DNA of 41,109 bases from Alteromonadaceae bacterium UBA2620 (lineage in GTDB: Bacteria; Pseudomonadota; Gammaproteobacteria; Enterobacterales; Alteromonadaceae). The stretch covers positions 23,365 to 64,473 of the forward strand of contig DDJQ01000145.1 of the NCBI GenBank assembly GCA_002339125.1, written 5' to 3'. A program made the position numbers and the translations under genes. Shown piece by piece: positions 33,436-41,109 of this stretch; within the stretch, counting starts at the first letter, position 1, and every line of letters begins with the position of its first letter. Under the pieces are notes generated by a model. It searched no databases and was not told where the DNA came from. It saw only the letters and a program-made list of their open reading frames with translations.

Positions 33436-34092
33436 TTAACTCAACTTCATCCAGTGAATAATGATGTTATTAACACCAATGGCGTATTCAAGATGTAACT
33501 GGCCATTGTCTTCAAGATTCATTATCAGTGGCGAACGTACTTCACTTGGGATACTCGGATCGTTAGTTTGTTTAACGGTGAAATAATAGCCCTCATCGGC
33601 GTGGGAGATTGTGCCCGAATAGAAATACTGTGACATATTGCCCCACATGTCTGTAGCAACAAATTCCATTCGCCAGGTCACGCCGTTAGACGACTTAGCG
33701 CTAAAGGTGGCATTAGCTTCCACTGACATGGAAATATCGACGCCATTTTGCGTGTAGCCCACTAAATACCAGTCACCTTCGGGATAATACACCGTAGGCT
33801 GCACGGGGATGACGGGTTCTCGCCCGGTACCAGGGCCAGGTCCGTCGATTGGGTCGGGCGGAATATAAGGATTAGAATCCGGGGTATTGGGTAAAAATTT
33901 GGGCAATAAGATAAGCCCTATGCCAATGACAACCAGAATGATGGAAGGGTTACTGACATTAATCTTGATGCCAAAACCTTCCACATTGCTATTGCGGGAG
34001 CCGTCGCCCTGTTTACCGGAGATAAACAGGTAAAGCCCCACTAAAACCAGTGCTACACCTACTGCAATAATAAAAGTATCGAACGTATCCAT
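33436..34092 (-). CDS. Membrane-anchored protein of unknown function with proline-rich linker
   Basis: With the ATG at 34092 (GGGGAC nine bases upstream) the product has 218 residues. Two hydrophobic segments (about 7-24 and 45-60) are followed by a Pro/Asp/Gly-rich linker (PYIPPDPIDGPGPGTG) and a C-terminal beta-rich domain of about 120 residues, starting near YYPEGDWYLVGYTQNG and reminiscent of lipocalin-like or META-type folds. In-frame TTG and ATG codons up to 34119 are less likely starts. I do not recognise the family. Confidence 0.65.
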   Translation of the reverse strand: MDTFDTFIIAVGVALVLVGLYLFISGKQGDGSRNSNVEGFGIKINVSNPSIILVVIGIGLILLPKFLPNTPDSNPYIPPDPIDGPGPGTGREPVIPVQPTVYYPEGDWYLVGYTQNGVDISMSVEANATFSAKSSNGVTWRMEFVATDMWGNMSQYFYSGTISHADEGYYFTVKQTNDPSIPSEVRSPLIMNLEDNGQLHLEYAIGVNNIIIHWMKLS

Positions 34093-34238
34093 CGTGTTCT
34101 GTCCCCAGTCCATCGGCAATATGCCAGATTGCGTGAGACAATGTATGTCTGCGTAGCAAAATATAGCTCATTGGTTAATAAATAACCATCCTGATGGCGC
34201 TAACTGAGTGACAGAAATTCAGTTCGATGAATACCTTG

Positions 34239-35246
34239 TTATATTGCCGGTGATTTGATGTGCATAGAACCTACTGCCTCTATAGCCTGTAATACCCGGG
34301 CTTGCTCGAAAATAGGAAAGGAAATAATCACCTCATCTACGCCGAATGCCGCTACAAACCGATTAAGCTGTTCCTCTGCTGCAGCCTTATCACCCACCAG
34401 AGCGTAGCGCAGCGTACTGTTAATGCCGCGGATTTCCATTTCGTTGAGCTCAAGGCGAATGTCTTCCGCAGGGGGGGGCATAGGCTTGTTGGCGTTCCGA
34501 CGCAGGTTAGCAAACTGTTGCTGAACCGAGGTAAACAACTGTTTTGCATGGTCTTCGCTATCGCCGATGATCGCCATTACACCTGCCGATACATAAGGTT
34601 CGGCCAGTTGCGCAGAGGGTTTAAAATTTGCCCGGTAGATGCTGATGGCATCGCCGAGCATATCGGGCGCGAAGTGCGATGCAAAGGAAAACGGCAATCC
34701 CATGTGGGCTGCCAGTTGAGCTGAATATAAACTGGAACCGAGTAACCAAATTGGCACGTGAGTGCCGGCGCCGGGCACAGCAATGGGCTTTTGGCCGTCC
34801 TCGGGCGTGCCCAGCAGTCGCTGAAGCTCAGCGACATCCTCGGGATAGCGCTCGGCATCGCCCTGAATATCGCGGCGCAGCGCGCGGGCAGTAGCCATAT
34901 CAGTGCCCGGCGCCCGGCCTAAACCTAAATCTACCCGGTTAGGATAAAGCTCGGCAAGGGTGCCAAATTGTTCGGCAATCACCAGTGGCGCATGATTGGG
35001 CAGCATGACGCCACCTGAACCAATACGAATACGGTTGGTGACTGCACCTACGCTTGATAACAGCACCGCTGTGGCGGCACTGGCAACCGCCCGCATGCCA
35101 TGGTGTTCCGCCAGCCAGTAACGGGTAAACCCGGCCTGCTCAGCCGTTCGTGCGATGGCCTGACTGCGCAGCAGAGCGTCGCGTACGGAGCTGCCTTGGG
35201 CGACATGGGCGAGGTCGAGAATCGACAGGGGCAAGGGATTAGTCAT
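34239..35246 (-). CDS. Luciferase-like flavin-dependent monooxygenase (LLM class, YhbW-like)
   Basis: The 335-residue protein is a bacterial-luciferase-like TIM barrel, the MsnO8/YhbW type, recognised by LSILDLAHVAQGSS, RYWLAEHHGMRAVAS, IRIGSGGVMLPNHAPLVIAEQ and PNRVDLGLGRAPGTD. It should use FMNH2 and O2; the substrate is unknown. The ATG at 35246, with AGGT seven bases upstream, gives the usual family N-terminus; a frame open to 35273 is not needed. It is a single-gene unit. Confidence 0.9.
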   Translation of the reverse strand: MTNPLPLSILDLAHVAQGSSVRDALLRSQAIARTAEQAGFTRYWLAEHHGMRAVASAATAVLLSSVGAVTNRIRIGSGGVMLPNHAPLVIAEQFGTLAELYPNRVDLGLGRAPGTDMATARALRRDIQGDAERYPEDVAELQRLLGTPEDGQKPIAVPGAGTHVPIWLLGSSLYSAQLAAHMGLPFSFASHFAPDMLGDAISIYRANFKPSAQLAEPYVSAGVMAIIGDSEDHAKQLFTSVQQQFANLRRNANKPMPPPAEDIRLELNEMEIRGINSTLRYALVGDKAAAEEQLNRFVAAFGVDEVIISFPIFEQARVLQAIEAVGSMHIKSPAI

Positions 35247-35371
35247 GAAAATACCTGTTAGTTTGCATACCAAGTATTATTGGGATGATGTAGCGAATCA
35301 AAAGGGCGATTCGACTAGCTGCATAACATCGCGTTAATTTTCAACTGAAATTACTCGAATTGGCGTAGCAG

Positions 35372-37291
35372 TCATAAAGCGCAAGTTTCTGTAGGGTAAA
35401 CAGCATTATCTCCATCACTAGCCAATGCAGGGAAAGCATCGACGATGTTGTTATAGGTTTGGCGAAACCTGAGTTTTAGCAACAGCATCTGGTTAAGGTG
35501 TGCCTGGGTGATGGTGGGCTGATAGCTCATTAGCTGTGAAACGATTTCATACGCATTTTGCTCATGCCCGCGAGTGGCGGCAAAGTAAAGCGCCTGATAG
35601 AGCGGATCGGGTGCATCATCGGGTTGATAATAGGGCACGTTTTGCTCTACCAGGAATGTCAGAGCTTCCAGATTCATCGCCTGAATCGCAGTAAAAAGCA
35701 AGCTGCGACCGTAGCGATCTAAGGTATGCAGATCAAATCCTGATTCATTTAATTTATGCAGGGTAGAGGCAGAAAGGCCCCGGGTAATACCGTCATCAAA
35801 AAACAGGTAGTTTAGTTCGTCTGGCATGAGGCCAAGACTAATCAGGGAGGGATATGTAGTAGGGAATTCCGCCAGCGCATTATGAGAGAAAAGTTGCAAT
35901 ATTTCAGGATCGGTGTTTAGGGTGGAGGCGGTAAGTGTGTAATTGCCGCTTCTCCATAATATATTGGCACGCAGGTATGCAGGAGTATTTTTATTCTCAC
36001 TTTTTTTCTCTTCGTAATTATCGGCAGAACGTCTGCAACTGACTAATTCAGGAGCACGATTAAATAGCGTTTTATCGGTTTCCTCAGATTCACTTACGTC
36101 TATAAGTTCAGGTTTCCAATAACGTTTTACTTTGGCTCGATAGTCTTCACATTGTGCTTGTATTTTATTGGCTGTGGCATAGCCGTTATCGCTAACATAG
36201 GCCTGCTGCTGAGCTGATAACTCGTCCATCAATTGCGTTGTTTTTGCAGTTTTGGTTGGTGGAATTGTCTTTGGTATGGCGAACAGGTTGTAACCGAAGC
36301 GTTCCAGTATGGAAGAAACACCTTCAGGTTTAAAAAAATAGGACGAGCGCCCGGTGTTGTTAACAAAATAACCGTTTTCAAAAGGCGCAACCGTGGCCTG
36401 CTGCCCGAGTCCTATCAGATAATCAATAAAAGCCAACTGCCGAGTGACATCTTCAGACTTGCCTCCTGAACCCGTCATTCCCACCAATTGATGGAGTCGG
36501 TCCACGGCGAAATCCAGTGGACCACCGATAAAAGGATCAAATTGTAACGTAACACCTTGTTTCATGAGCCAGCGGGCCAGATCATTGCGGCCAACCCAGA
36601 TGGCTGCATCCAGAATATTTAGCATCCCCAGAGCTTGCTCATCGCCCAGTGAGGCATTGATATCGTCCAGGGCTAACGCAAATTGCTTTATGGTGTCATC
36701 ACCAATGGATTGGTTGAGTATTAGTGTTGCAACATCATCGGGGAGTAATGCATCAGGGAGTGTTCCTATCGGCACTTCGCCTGCACGCGCTTTTTTGAGC
36801 ACCCAGCGCGTACGCGCGTCGCTCGCGAATGGGCTCCTGCTAATCCAACCTTTATTGTCTGACTTTATTTGCCCGCCGTAGATTTTGTTGGCCTGATTAA
36901 TCGGGCTGAATTGTTTGCGATAAGTGTCCCGCCATCTAACGGCACTTAACCGGGAATCCATAAGTATAATAGCTAATGTAATATCGTCGGCGGAATAGCC
37001 TTTATCCAGGTAAGGGGTTAAGTCGGTTTGTTCGAAAAATTTACTTTTTGTGTGATTTAAGTCGTAGCGAAATTGCGCACATCGGTTGGTTGTGGGGATA
37101 AATGTTTCTTCAGGCGTATTATCAGCCTGAGTAGCGGGTAGCGCATTTTTCTTTGGCAATGAATTAATGGCAACCTGGTCGGAAGCATTTTCAGTAAGAA
37201 TAGTAGTATTATCAACTGGTTCCACGGTGGCATAAAACCAAAGTCCACTGGCGACCAACGCTACCCCTATTACACCAACCATTCCTCGCAC
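35372..37291 (-). CDS. Large membrane-anchored protein of unknown function with possible ankyrin-like repeats
   Basis: The product (about 639 residues from the GTG at 37291, which has AAGGA six bases upstream) has one N-terminal hydrophobic segment (about 4-22), then a long soluble part, so it is probably periplasmic and membrane-anchored. Several stretches look like degenerate ankyrin helices: AAIWVGRNDLARWLMKQGV, and DRYGRSLLFTAIQAMNLEALTFLVEQNV followed by YFAATRGHEQNAYEIVSQLM. TTG at 37297 and ATG at 37282 are other possible starts. Codon use is somewhat AT-richer than the hydrogenase locus. I cannot name a function. Confidence 0.65.
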   Translation of the reverse strand: MRGMVGVIGVALVASGLWFYATVEPVDNTTILTENASDQVAINSLPKKNALPATQADNTPEETFIPTTNRCAQFRYDLNHTKSKFFEQTDLTPYLDKGYSADDITLAIILMDSRLSAVRWRDTYRKQFSPINQANKIYGGQIKSDNKGWISRSPFASDARTRWVLKKARAGEVPIGTLPDALLPDDVATLILNQSIGDDTIKQFALALDDINASLGDEQALGMLNILDAAIWVGRNDLARWLMKQGVTLQFDPFIGGPLDFAVDRLHQLVGMTGSGGKSEDVTRQLAFIDYLIGLGQQATVAPFENGYFVNNTGRSSYFFKPEGVSSILERFGYNLFAIPKTIPPTKTAKTTQLMDELSAQQQAYVSDNGYATANKIQAQCEDYRAKVKRYWKPELIDVSESEETDKTLFNRAPELVSCRRSADNYEEKKSENKNTPAYLRANILWRSGNYTLTASTLNTDPEILQLFSHNALAEFPTTYPSLISLGLMPDELNYLFFDDGITRGLSASTLHKLNESGFDLHTLDRYGRSLLFTAIQAMNLEALTFLVEQNVPYYQPDDAPDPLYQALYFAATRGHEQNAYEIVSQLMSYQPTITQAHLNQMLLLKLRFRQTYNNIVDAFPALASDGDNAVYPTETCAL

Positions 37292-37541
37292 GGACAATCC
37301 TTATCACATGATTTTTTGTTCTTATTAATTTCAACACTACCATGATATTAAGGCGCAATTAAAGTGCCTGTTCCCGCTATCTGATGGCGTTACTGTTACG
37401 CGGTGGCCTTAACTTTTGCCCTGACAAGTGAATCAGATTAATTGAATCGCGAAGCAAAATCCCTTAAGTTGTAATGCTGCGCTAATTTTACCGCACTAAC
37501 TGCCTCCGGCAGTTCTTAACATCAATCCTGATAGGTAAAAT

Positions 37542-38351
37542 ATGAAATATCCAAGCACCCTCCCCACAGCACATCAGCAGCTGTTATCTGACATTATTCG
37601 TATTTTTTCGGGCGATAAGCGCGTAAACGCTATTGGCGCGAGTGGTTCGTTCGCCAGCAATCAGATGGATCAATACAGTGATTTGGATCTGGTTATTGCC
37701 ATTGAACCGGCGTTTATAGATGAAGTGATGGCTGAGCGGTTTAAACTGGTAAACGCTATACCGGGTTATATTGAAGGCTTTACCGGCGAGCATGTAGGGG
37801 AGCCGAGACTGATTATTGCTCTGTATGAGTTGCCTCAAAGTAACCCGTCGCTCGTGCACGTTGATTTTAAATTTGTGTCGCTAACGGATGCCGCACAGCG
37901 GGTCGACAATACTCAGGTTATCTGGGAGCGCTCCTCTTTGCTTTCCGATATTTACGCCAGCAGTGAGTATGGGTATCCGCAACCGGATTGTCAGTGGATA
38001 GAGGACCGCTTCTGGATTTGGGTGCACTACGGCGCAGGCAAAATTGCCCGTGGGGAATATTTCGAAGCACTGGAGTTTTTGTCTTTTTTACGTACTGTGG
38101 TGTTATCGCCGCTGGCATTACAACAGGCAGGGCTCACTCCATCTGGAGTACGTACCATCGAAAAGCGCCTGCCGGCATTTGCCGCTGAGCTCAAACAAAC
38201 GGTTGCTACGGCTGAAAGAGATACCCTTATCCCGGCCTTCAAAGCCTGCATTGACCTGTATATCGGGTTACGTGAGAAAACAACCGCAAAAGTGAATAGC
38301 CGGGCTCAACAGCTGGCTATCAGCTATTTTAACGTTGAGCTTAAGGCCTGA
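37542..38351 (+). CDS. Nucleotidyltransferase-domain protein
   Basis: The 269-residue protein has the Pol-beta-type nucleotidyltransferase signature GASGSFASNQMDQYSDLDLVI at residues 31-51, written here in parts: GxxGS followed by DLD. A third acidic residue is available in VHVDFKF (about 106-112). The C-terminal half is helical. The layout resembles aminoglycoside adenylyltransferase-like proteins, but resistance cannot be claimed from this. It stands alone; a hairpin follows the stop. Confidence 0.8.
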   Translation: MKYPSTLPTAHQQLLSDIIRIFSGDKRVNAIGASGSFASNQMDQYSDLDLVIAIEPAFIDEVMAERFKLVNAIPGYIEGFTGEHVGEPRLIIALYELPQSNPSLVHVDFKFVSLTDAAQRVDNTQVIWERSSLLSDIYASSEYGYPQPDCQWIEDRFWIWVHYGAGKIARGEYFEALEFLSFLRTVVLSPLALQQAGLTPSGVRTIEKRLPAFAAELKQTVATAERDTLIPAFKACIDLYIGLREKTTAKVNSRAQQLAISYFNVELKA

Positions 38352-38359
38352 TTGACCAC

Positions 38360-38383
38360 CAGGGAGGTGCTTACATCTCCCTG
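38360..38383 (+). terminator. Hairpin after the nucleotidyltransferase gene
   Basis: CAGGGAGGTG (38360-38369) pairs with CATCTCCCTG (38374-38383), one G-U pair, around a 4-base loop, 9 bp after the stop. The following sequence has only short T runs, so it is a probable rather than certain terminator. Confidence 0.6.
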
Positions 38384-38500
38384 ACGTTTCCGCTTTTCCA
38401 TACGCATATTAATCATGTAGTACTATGTTGTTACCTGCCCGTGATGTAACTGTGTTTGTATAACAACCAGCATTCGTTAACTTATTATCGAGGTAACACT

Positions 38501-39058
38501 ATGAGCAAGATTCTGATGATCACGGGTGATTTTGTCGAAGACTATGAAAACATGGTGCCGTTTCAAACCCTGCTGGCCTGTGGCCATCAGGTGGATGCGG
38601 TGTGTCCGGATAAATCGGCAGGGGATACCATTAAAACGGCAATCCACGATTTTGAGGGCGATCAGACCTACACCGAAAAGCCAGGCCATAATTTTACGCT
38701 AAACGCGACCTTTGCAGACGTTAAGGCCGAAGATTATGATGGGTTGTATATTCCCGGCGGCCGGGCGCCAGAATACCTGCGGTTGAATGCGGATGTCATG
38801 GCGTTGGTAACAGCGTTTTTTACTGCGGACAAACCGGTTAGCTCGATTTGTCATGGCCCGCAGTTACTGGCTGCGGCCGGTGTGCTGGAAGGCAAGCAAG
38901 TTTCTGCCTACCCGGCGTGCGAGCCGGAAATAAAACTGGCAGGGGCCACTTATGTTGCCTTGAATATGGATGAAGCCGTTACCGACGGTAAGTTGGTAAC
39001 AGGCCCGGCCTGGCCGGCTCACCCGGCTCTGTTGAGTCAGTTTATGGCGTTGCTTTAA
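38501..39058 (+). CDS. DJ-1/PfpI-family protein
   Basis: The 185-residue protein has the DJ-1/PfpI nucleophile elbow with Cys in SICHGPQLLAAAGVL (Cys about 124) and the upstream glycine-rich GLYIPGGRAPEYLR. Family members are peptidases, glyoxalases or deglycases, or chaperones; the exact role is unknown. The ATG at 38501 has a strong GAGGT and is preferred to an upstream frame from 38456. It is followed after 21 bp by the ribbon-helix-helix gene, probably in one operon. Confidence 0.9.
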   Translation: MSKILMITGDFVEDYENMVPFQTLLACGHQVDAVCPDKSAGDTIKTAIHDFEGDQTYTEKPGHNFTLNATFADVKAEDYDGLYIPGGRAPEYLRLNADVMALVTAFFTADKPVSSICHGPQLLAAAGVLEGKQVSAYPACEPEIKLAGATYVALNMDEAVTDGKLVTGPAWPAHPALLSQFMALL

Positions 39059-39079
39059 GTAAAATAGAGGGAGAAGTCT

Positions 39080-39484
39080 GTGTGCGGATTATTCATTAAT
39101 GCCGAGCCATCTTTGTGGACAAGCACTACCCGTTCAATGCGAATAGACGGTGTAGTGACCTCCATCCGCATGGAGACTTTTTTCTGGAATGTGCTGCAGG
39201 AAATCGCCAGCCGGGACGAACTGAGCGTGAGCCAGTTGATTTCCAAACTGTATCTGGAGTCACTCGATGCCGACCATGACGTTGGCAACTTCACTTCGTT
39301 TTTGCGGGTTTGCTGCGGCCGTTATTTGTCTATGATTACTGACGGCTATCTGAAGCGGGATACGCTTGAGCCTCTCAGTGATATTGACGCAGACCGTGTG
39401 ATCAGGCAGGAAGCCGATTCAATGGCGACACGACTTAACCAACTTCCTGAACAGCAATCACCCCGAACGGGCAATAAACATTAG
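39080..39484 (+). CDS. Ribbon-helix-helix domain protein
   Basis: The 134-residue protein starts at GTG 39080 after AGGGAG. The ribbon-helix-helix DNA-binding domain is at about 17-62 (TRSMRIDGVVTSIRMETFFWNVL with ELSVSQLISKLY), preceded by CGLFINAEPSLW, the conserved lead of this RHH family in proteobacteria. It is probably a small transcription regulator. Its stop overlaps the stop of the convergent Lrp gene. Confidence 0.8.
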   Translation: MCGLFINAEPSLWTSTTRSMRIDGVVTSIRMETFFWNVLQEIASRDELSVSQLISKLYLESLDADHDVGNFTSFLRVCCGRYLSMITDGYLKRDTLEPLSDIDADRVIRQEADSMATRLNQLPEQQSPRTGNKH

Positions 39485-39945
39485 CGGGCCGCTTTAGTGA
39501 TATTGATCTGCGGCAGCCGGGGCTCGAACAACGATGATTTAACGATAGAGGTGTTGGTATCGGCACATTCGTGCAACGGAAACATAATGTCATCGAGTTC
39601 TGCGATATCCCGCAGGGCGAGGCGTGCGATTAAGCAGTCCTCACCGGTTACCCGATCGCAGGCCATAAACCGGGGCTCGTCGCTAATCAGTTTTTCCACT
39701 TTTCTTATTTGCCCCGACTTCGGCTTTATTCTTACCAGCGCCTGAATGCTGTAACCCAGCGCTCGCATATCCAGCCGCACGCCAAAACCATCGATAATGC
39801 TTTTATGTCGCAACGCTTTCATTCGCTCGCCAACGGCGGGCCCGGATAGGCCTACCGCTTTACCTATTTCTGCCAGACTTAATCGGGCATTGTTATCCAG
39901 CACAGTTAAAATGGCTTTATCGAGGTGGTCAATCTGTTTTGTCAT
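39481..39945 (-). CDS. Lrp/AsnC-family transcription regulator
   Basis: The 154-residue protein has the Lrp winged helix-turn-helix at about 6-50 (LDKAILTVLDNNARLSLAEIG and LSGPAVGERMKAL) and the RAM ligand-binding domain in the C-terminal half, which probably senses an amino acid. It is divergent from the PhzF-family gene with 154 bp between the starts, which suggests that it controls that gene. Confidence 0.92.
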   Translation of the reverse strand: MTKQIDHLDKAILTVLDNNARLSLAEIGKAVGLSGPAVGERMKALRHKSIIDGFGVRLDMRALGYSIQALVRIKPKSGQIRKVEKLISDEPRFMACDRVTGEDCLIARLALRDIAELDDIMFPLHECADTNTSIVKSSLFEPRLPQINITKAAR

Positions 39946-40099
39946 AACTGATTTTCAAATTAAAGGTTATTCATCGAATTTACCTGTACATGAAAGGAAA
40001 AGGCAAGGATAGGGTTGTCAAATGGCAGTGAAAATAGAGTGTAGCCAGTGATATTCTATAAAACTATCAGCCCATTAATTTACCGCGTAAGGAACAGTT

Positions 40100-40936
40100 A
40101 TGAACGTACAACGTATAGCCGCATTCAGCGATGGGAACAAAGGTGGCAACCCCGCCGGTGTGGTGTTACTTAAAGACCCATTGACAGAAAGTGAGATGCG
40201 CAGCATTGCAACAGAGGTGGGGTATTCAGAAACCGCCTTTGCTTATCCTCTTGCAGAGGATGAATCTGCCTGGCGGGTACGTTATTTTTCGCCTGAATCC
40301 GAGGTGCCATTTTGCGGCCATGCCACCATAGCGCTTGGCGCGGTGTTAGGTGAACATGCAGGAGTCGGCGAGTATAAACTCACAATTAACAGCGCTGAAA
40401 TAGCCGTTAATACAGTACAAACCGAACAAGGCGTGGCGGCTACGCTAACGTCACCACCTACTCATAGTCGGCCGGTTACCAAAGATGAGCTTACTCAGGT
40501 GCTTAACCTTTTCGGCTTGTCTGAACAGGATCTCGACGCACGATTATCTCCGGCTTATATTCATGGTGGTTCAAACCACATTGTATTGCCGCTGCAAAGC
40601 AGGCAAACTCTGGCCAGCATGGCGTACTCTCTGACGGCGGGTAAAGCTGTTATGGAGGCGCTGGGGCTGGTAACCATTATGCTGGTGTATATTGAGAGTC
40701 CGCAGGTGTTTGTAGTCAGAAACGCTTTTGCCTCGGGTGGCGTTATCGAAGACCCGGCTACCGGCGCTGCAGCGGCTGCCTTTGCCGGTTATCTGCGGGA
40801 TGCCAAATGGCCCCACAACGGTCAGTTTACTATCCGTCAGGGCGAAGATATGGGAGCACCTTCAGTGATCAGGGTTAGCCTGTCTGAGGAAAAAGGCAGC
40901 CCGGTATCTGTATCTGGAACGACCCGTAATATTTAA
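40100..40936 (+). CDS. PhzF-family isomerase/epimerase
   Basis: The 278-residue protein has the PhzF fold signatures: AFSDGNKGGNPAGVVL (about 8-23), VGYSETAFA with the catalytic Glu (about 41-49), FCGHATIALGAVLG (about 73-86) and EDPATGAAAAAFAGYL near the C-terminus. Substrates in this family vary. An AAGGAAC lies eight bases before the ATG. The 173 bp after the stop to the window end contain no gene that I can support. Confidence 0.92.
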   Translation: MNVQRIAAFSDGNKGGNPAGVVLLKDPLTESEMRSIATEVGYSETAFAYPLAEDESAWRVRYFSPESEVPFCGHATIALGAVLGEHAGVGEYKLTINSAEIAVNTVQTEQGVAATLTSPPTHSRPVTKDELTQVLNLFGLSEQDLDARLSPAYIHGGSNHIVLPLQSRQTLASMAYSLTAGKAVMEALGLVTIMLVYIESPQVFVVRNAFASGGVIEDPATGAAAAAFAGYLRDAKWPHNGQFTIRQGEDMGAPSVIRVSLSEEKGSPVSVSGTTRNI

Positions 40937-41109
40937 CGGCTGGTAAAAAGGTAAATTAGCAGGATATAAAGCCGGATGACTTTTGAGCTTAAGCTGGCTC
41001 GGGGTTTTACGATCGCGTTAGTCAGGCTCTGGCTGCTAGCTAAGCCCGCTGGCGAAAGCGTGGTAGTATCTTTTTCAGTGTGGCATTCCTAAGAAACACA
41101 TTCTTCTTT

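Noticed and set aside
37542..38351. Aminoglycoside resistance gene
   Set aside because: Only the generic nucleotidyltransferase signature is visible; overall sequence is not one I recognise as a resistance enzyme.

Overview
The window looks like chromosome from a marine gammaproteobacterium of the Alteromonadales, probably Alteromonadaceae. This rests on the flanking gene set (ppnN, long-form queF, syd, a DUF3192 lipoprotein, a CsrB-type RNA) and moderate GC; no rRNA or species marker is present, so the assignment is inference.

Region 1 (1-6.2 kb) is ordinary housekeeping sequence: a truncated ppnN coupled to a diguanylate cyclase gene, queF, syd, a small coiled-coil protein, a lipoprotein and a GNAT acetyltransferase.

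Region 2 (6.3-27.3 kb) is a complete uptake [NiFe]-hydrogenase locus. (a) A sensor operon, hupT-hupU-hupV-hypF, encodes a PAS histidine kinase and an H2-sensing regulatory hydrogenase whose large subunit carries the gas-channel residues Ile62 and Phe110. (b) A structural operon, hupS-hupL-hupC, encodes a group 1d, O2-tolerant type membrane hydrogenase with the two extra cysteines near the proximal cluster. It ends at a terminator and is followed by an orphan HigA/XRE-type gene. (c) A long, tightly packed maturation and regulation operon runs hupD-F-G-H-I-J-K-hypA-B-hupR-hypC-(SIS isomerase)-hypD-hypE. Good sigma-54 (-24/-12) promoter matches lie in front of hupS, hupD and, on the opposite strand, hupE. 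HupR is a sigma-54-type activator, so a simple model is: H2 sensed by HupUV, signal to HupT, then HupR acting at three sigma-54 promoters. The least explained members are the GmhA-like SIS protein between hypC and hypD, with its catalytic residues kept, and the HigA-like protein with no toxin partner.

Region 3 (27.3-30.1 kb) has an unknown small gene, hupE (nickel permease family), a small membrane protein, and a clear CsrB-family sRNA of about 340 nt with about 23 GGA motifs, a GacA/UvrY-type upstream box and a UUCG-loop terminator.

Region 4 (30.1-41.1 kb) is mixed: fdhD convergent with a YdeP-type molybdopterin oxidoreductase, two uncharacterised membrane-anchored proteins, a luciferase-like monooxygenase, a nucleotidyltransferase, a DJ-1/PfpI protein with a ribbon-helix-helix protein, and an Lrp-type regulator divergent from a PhzF-family gene. 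I saw no tRNA, rRNA, CRISPR array, insertion sequence or phage gene.
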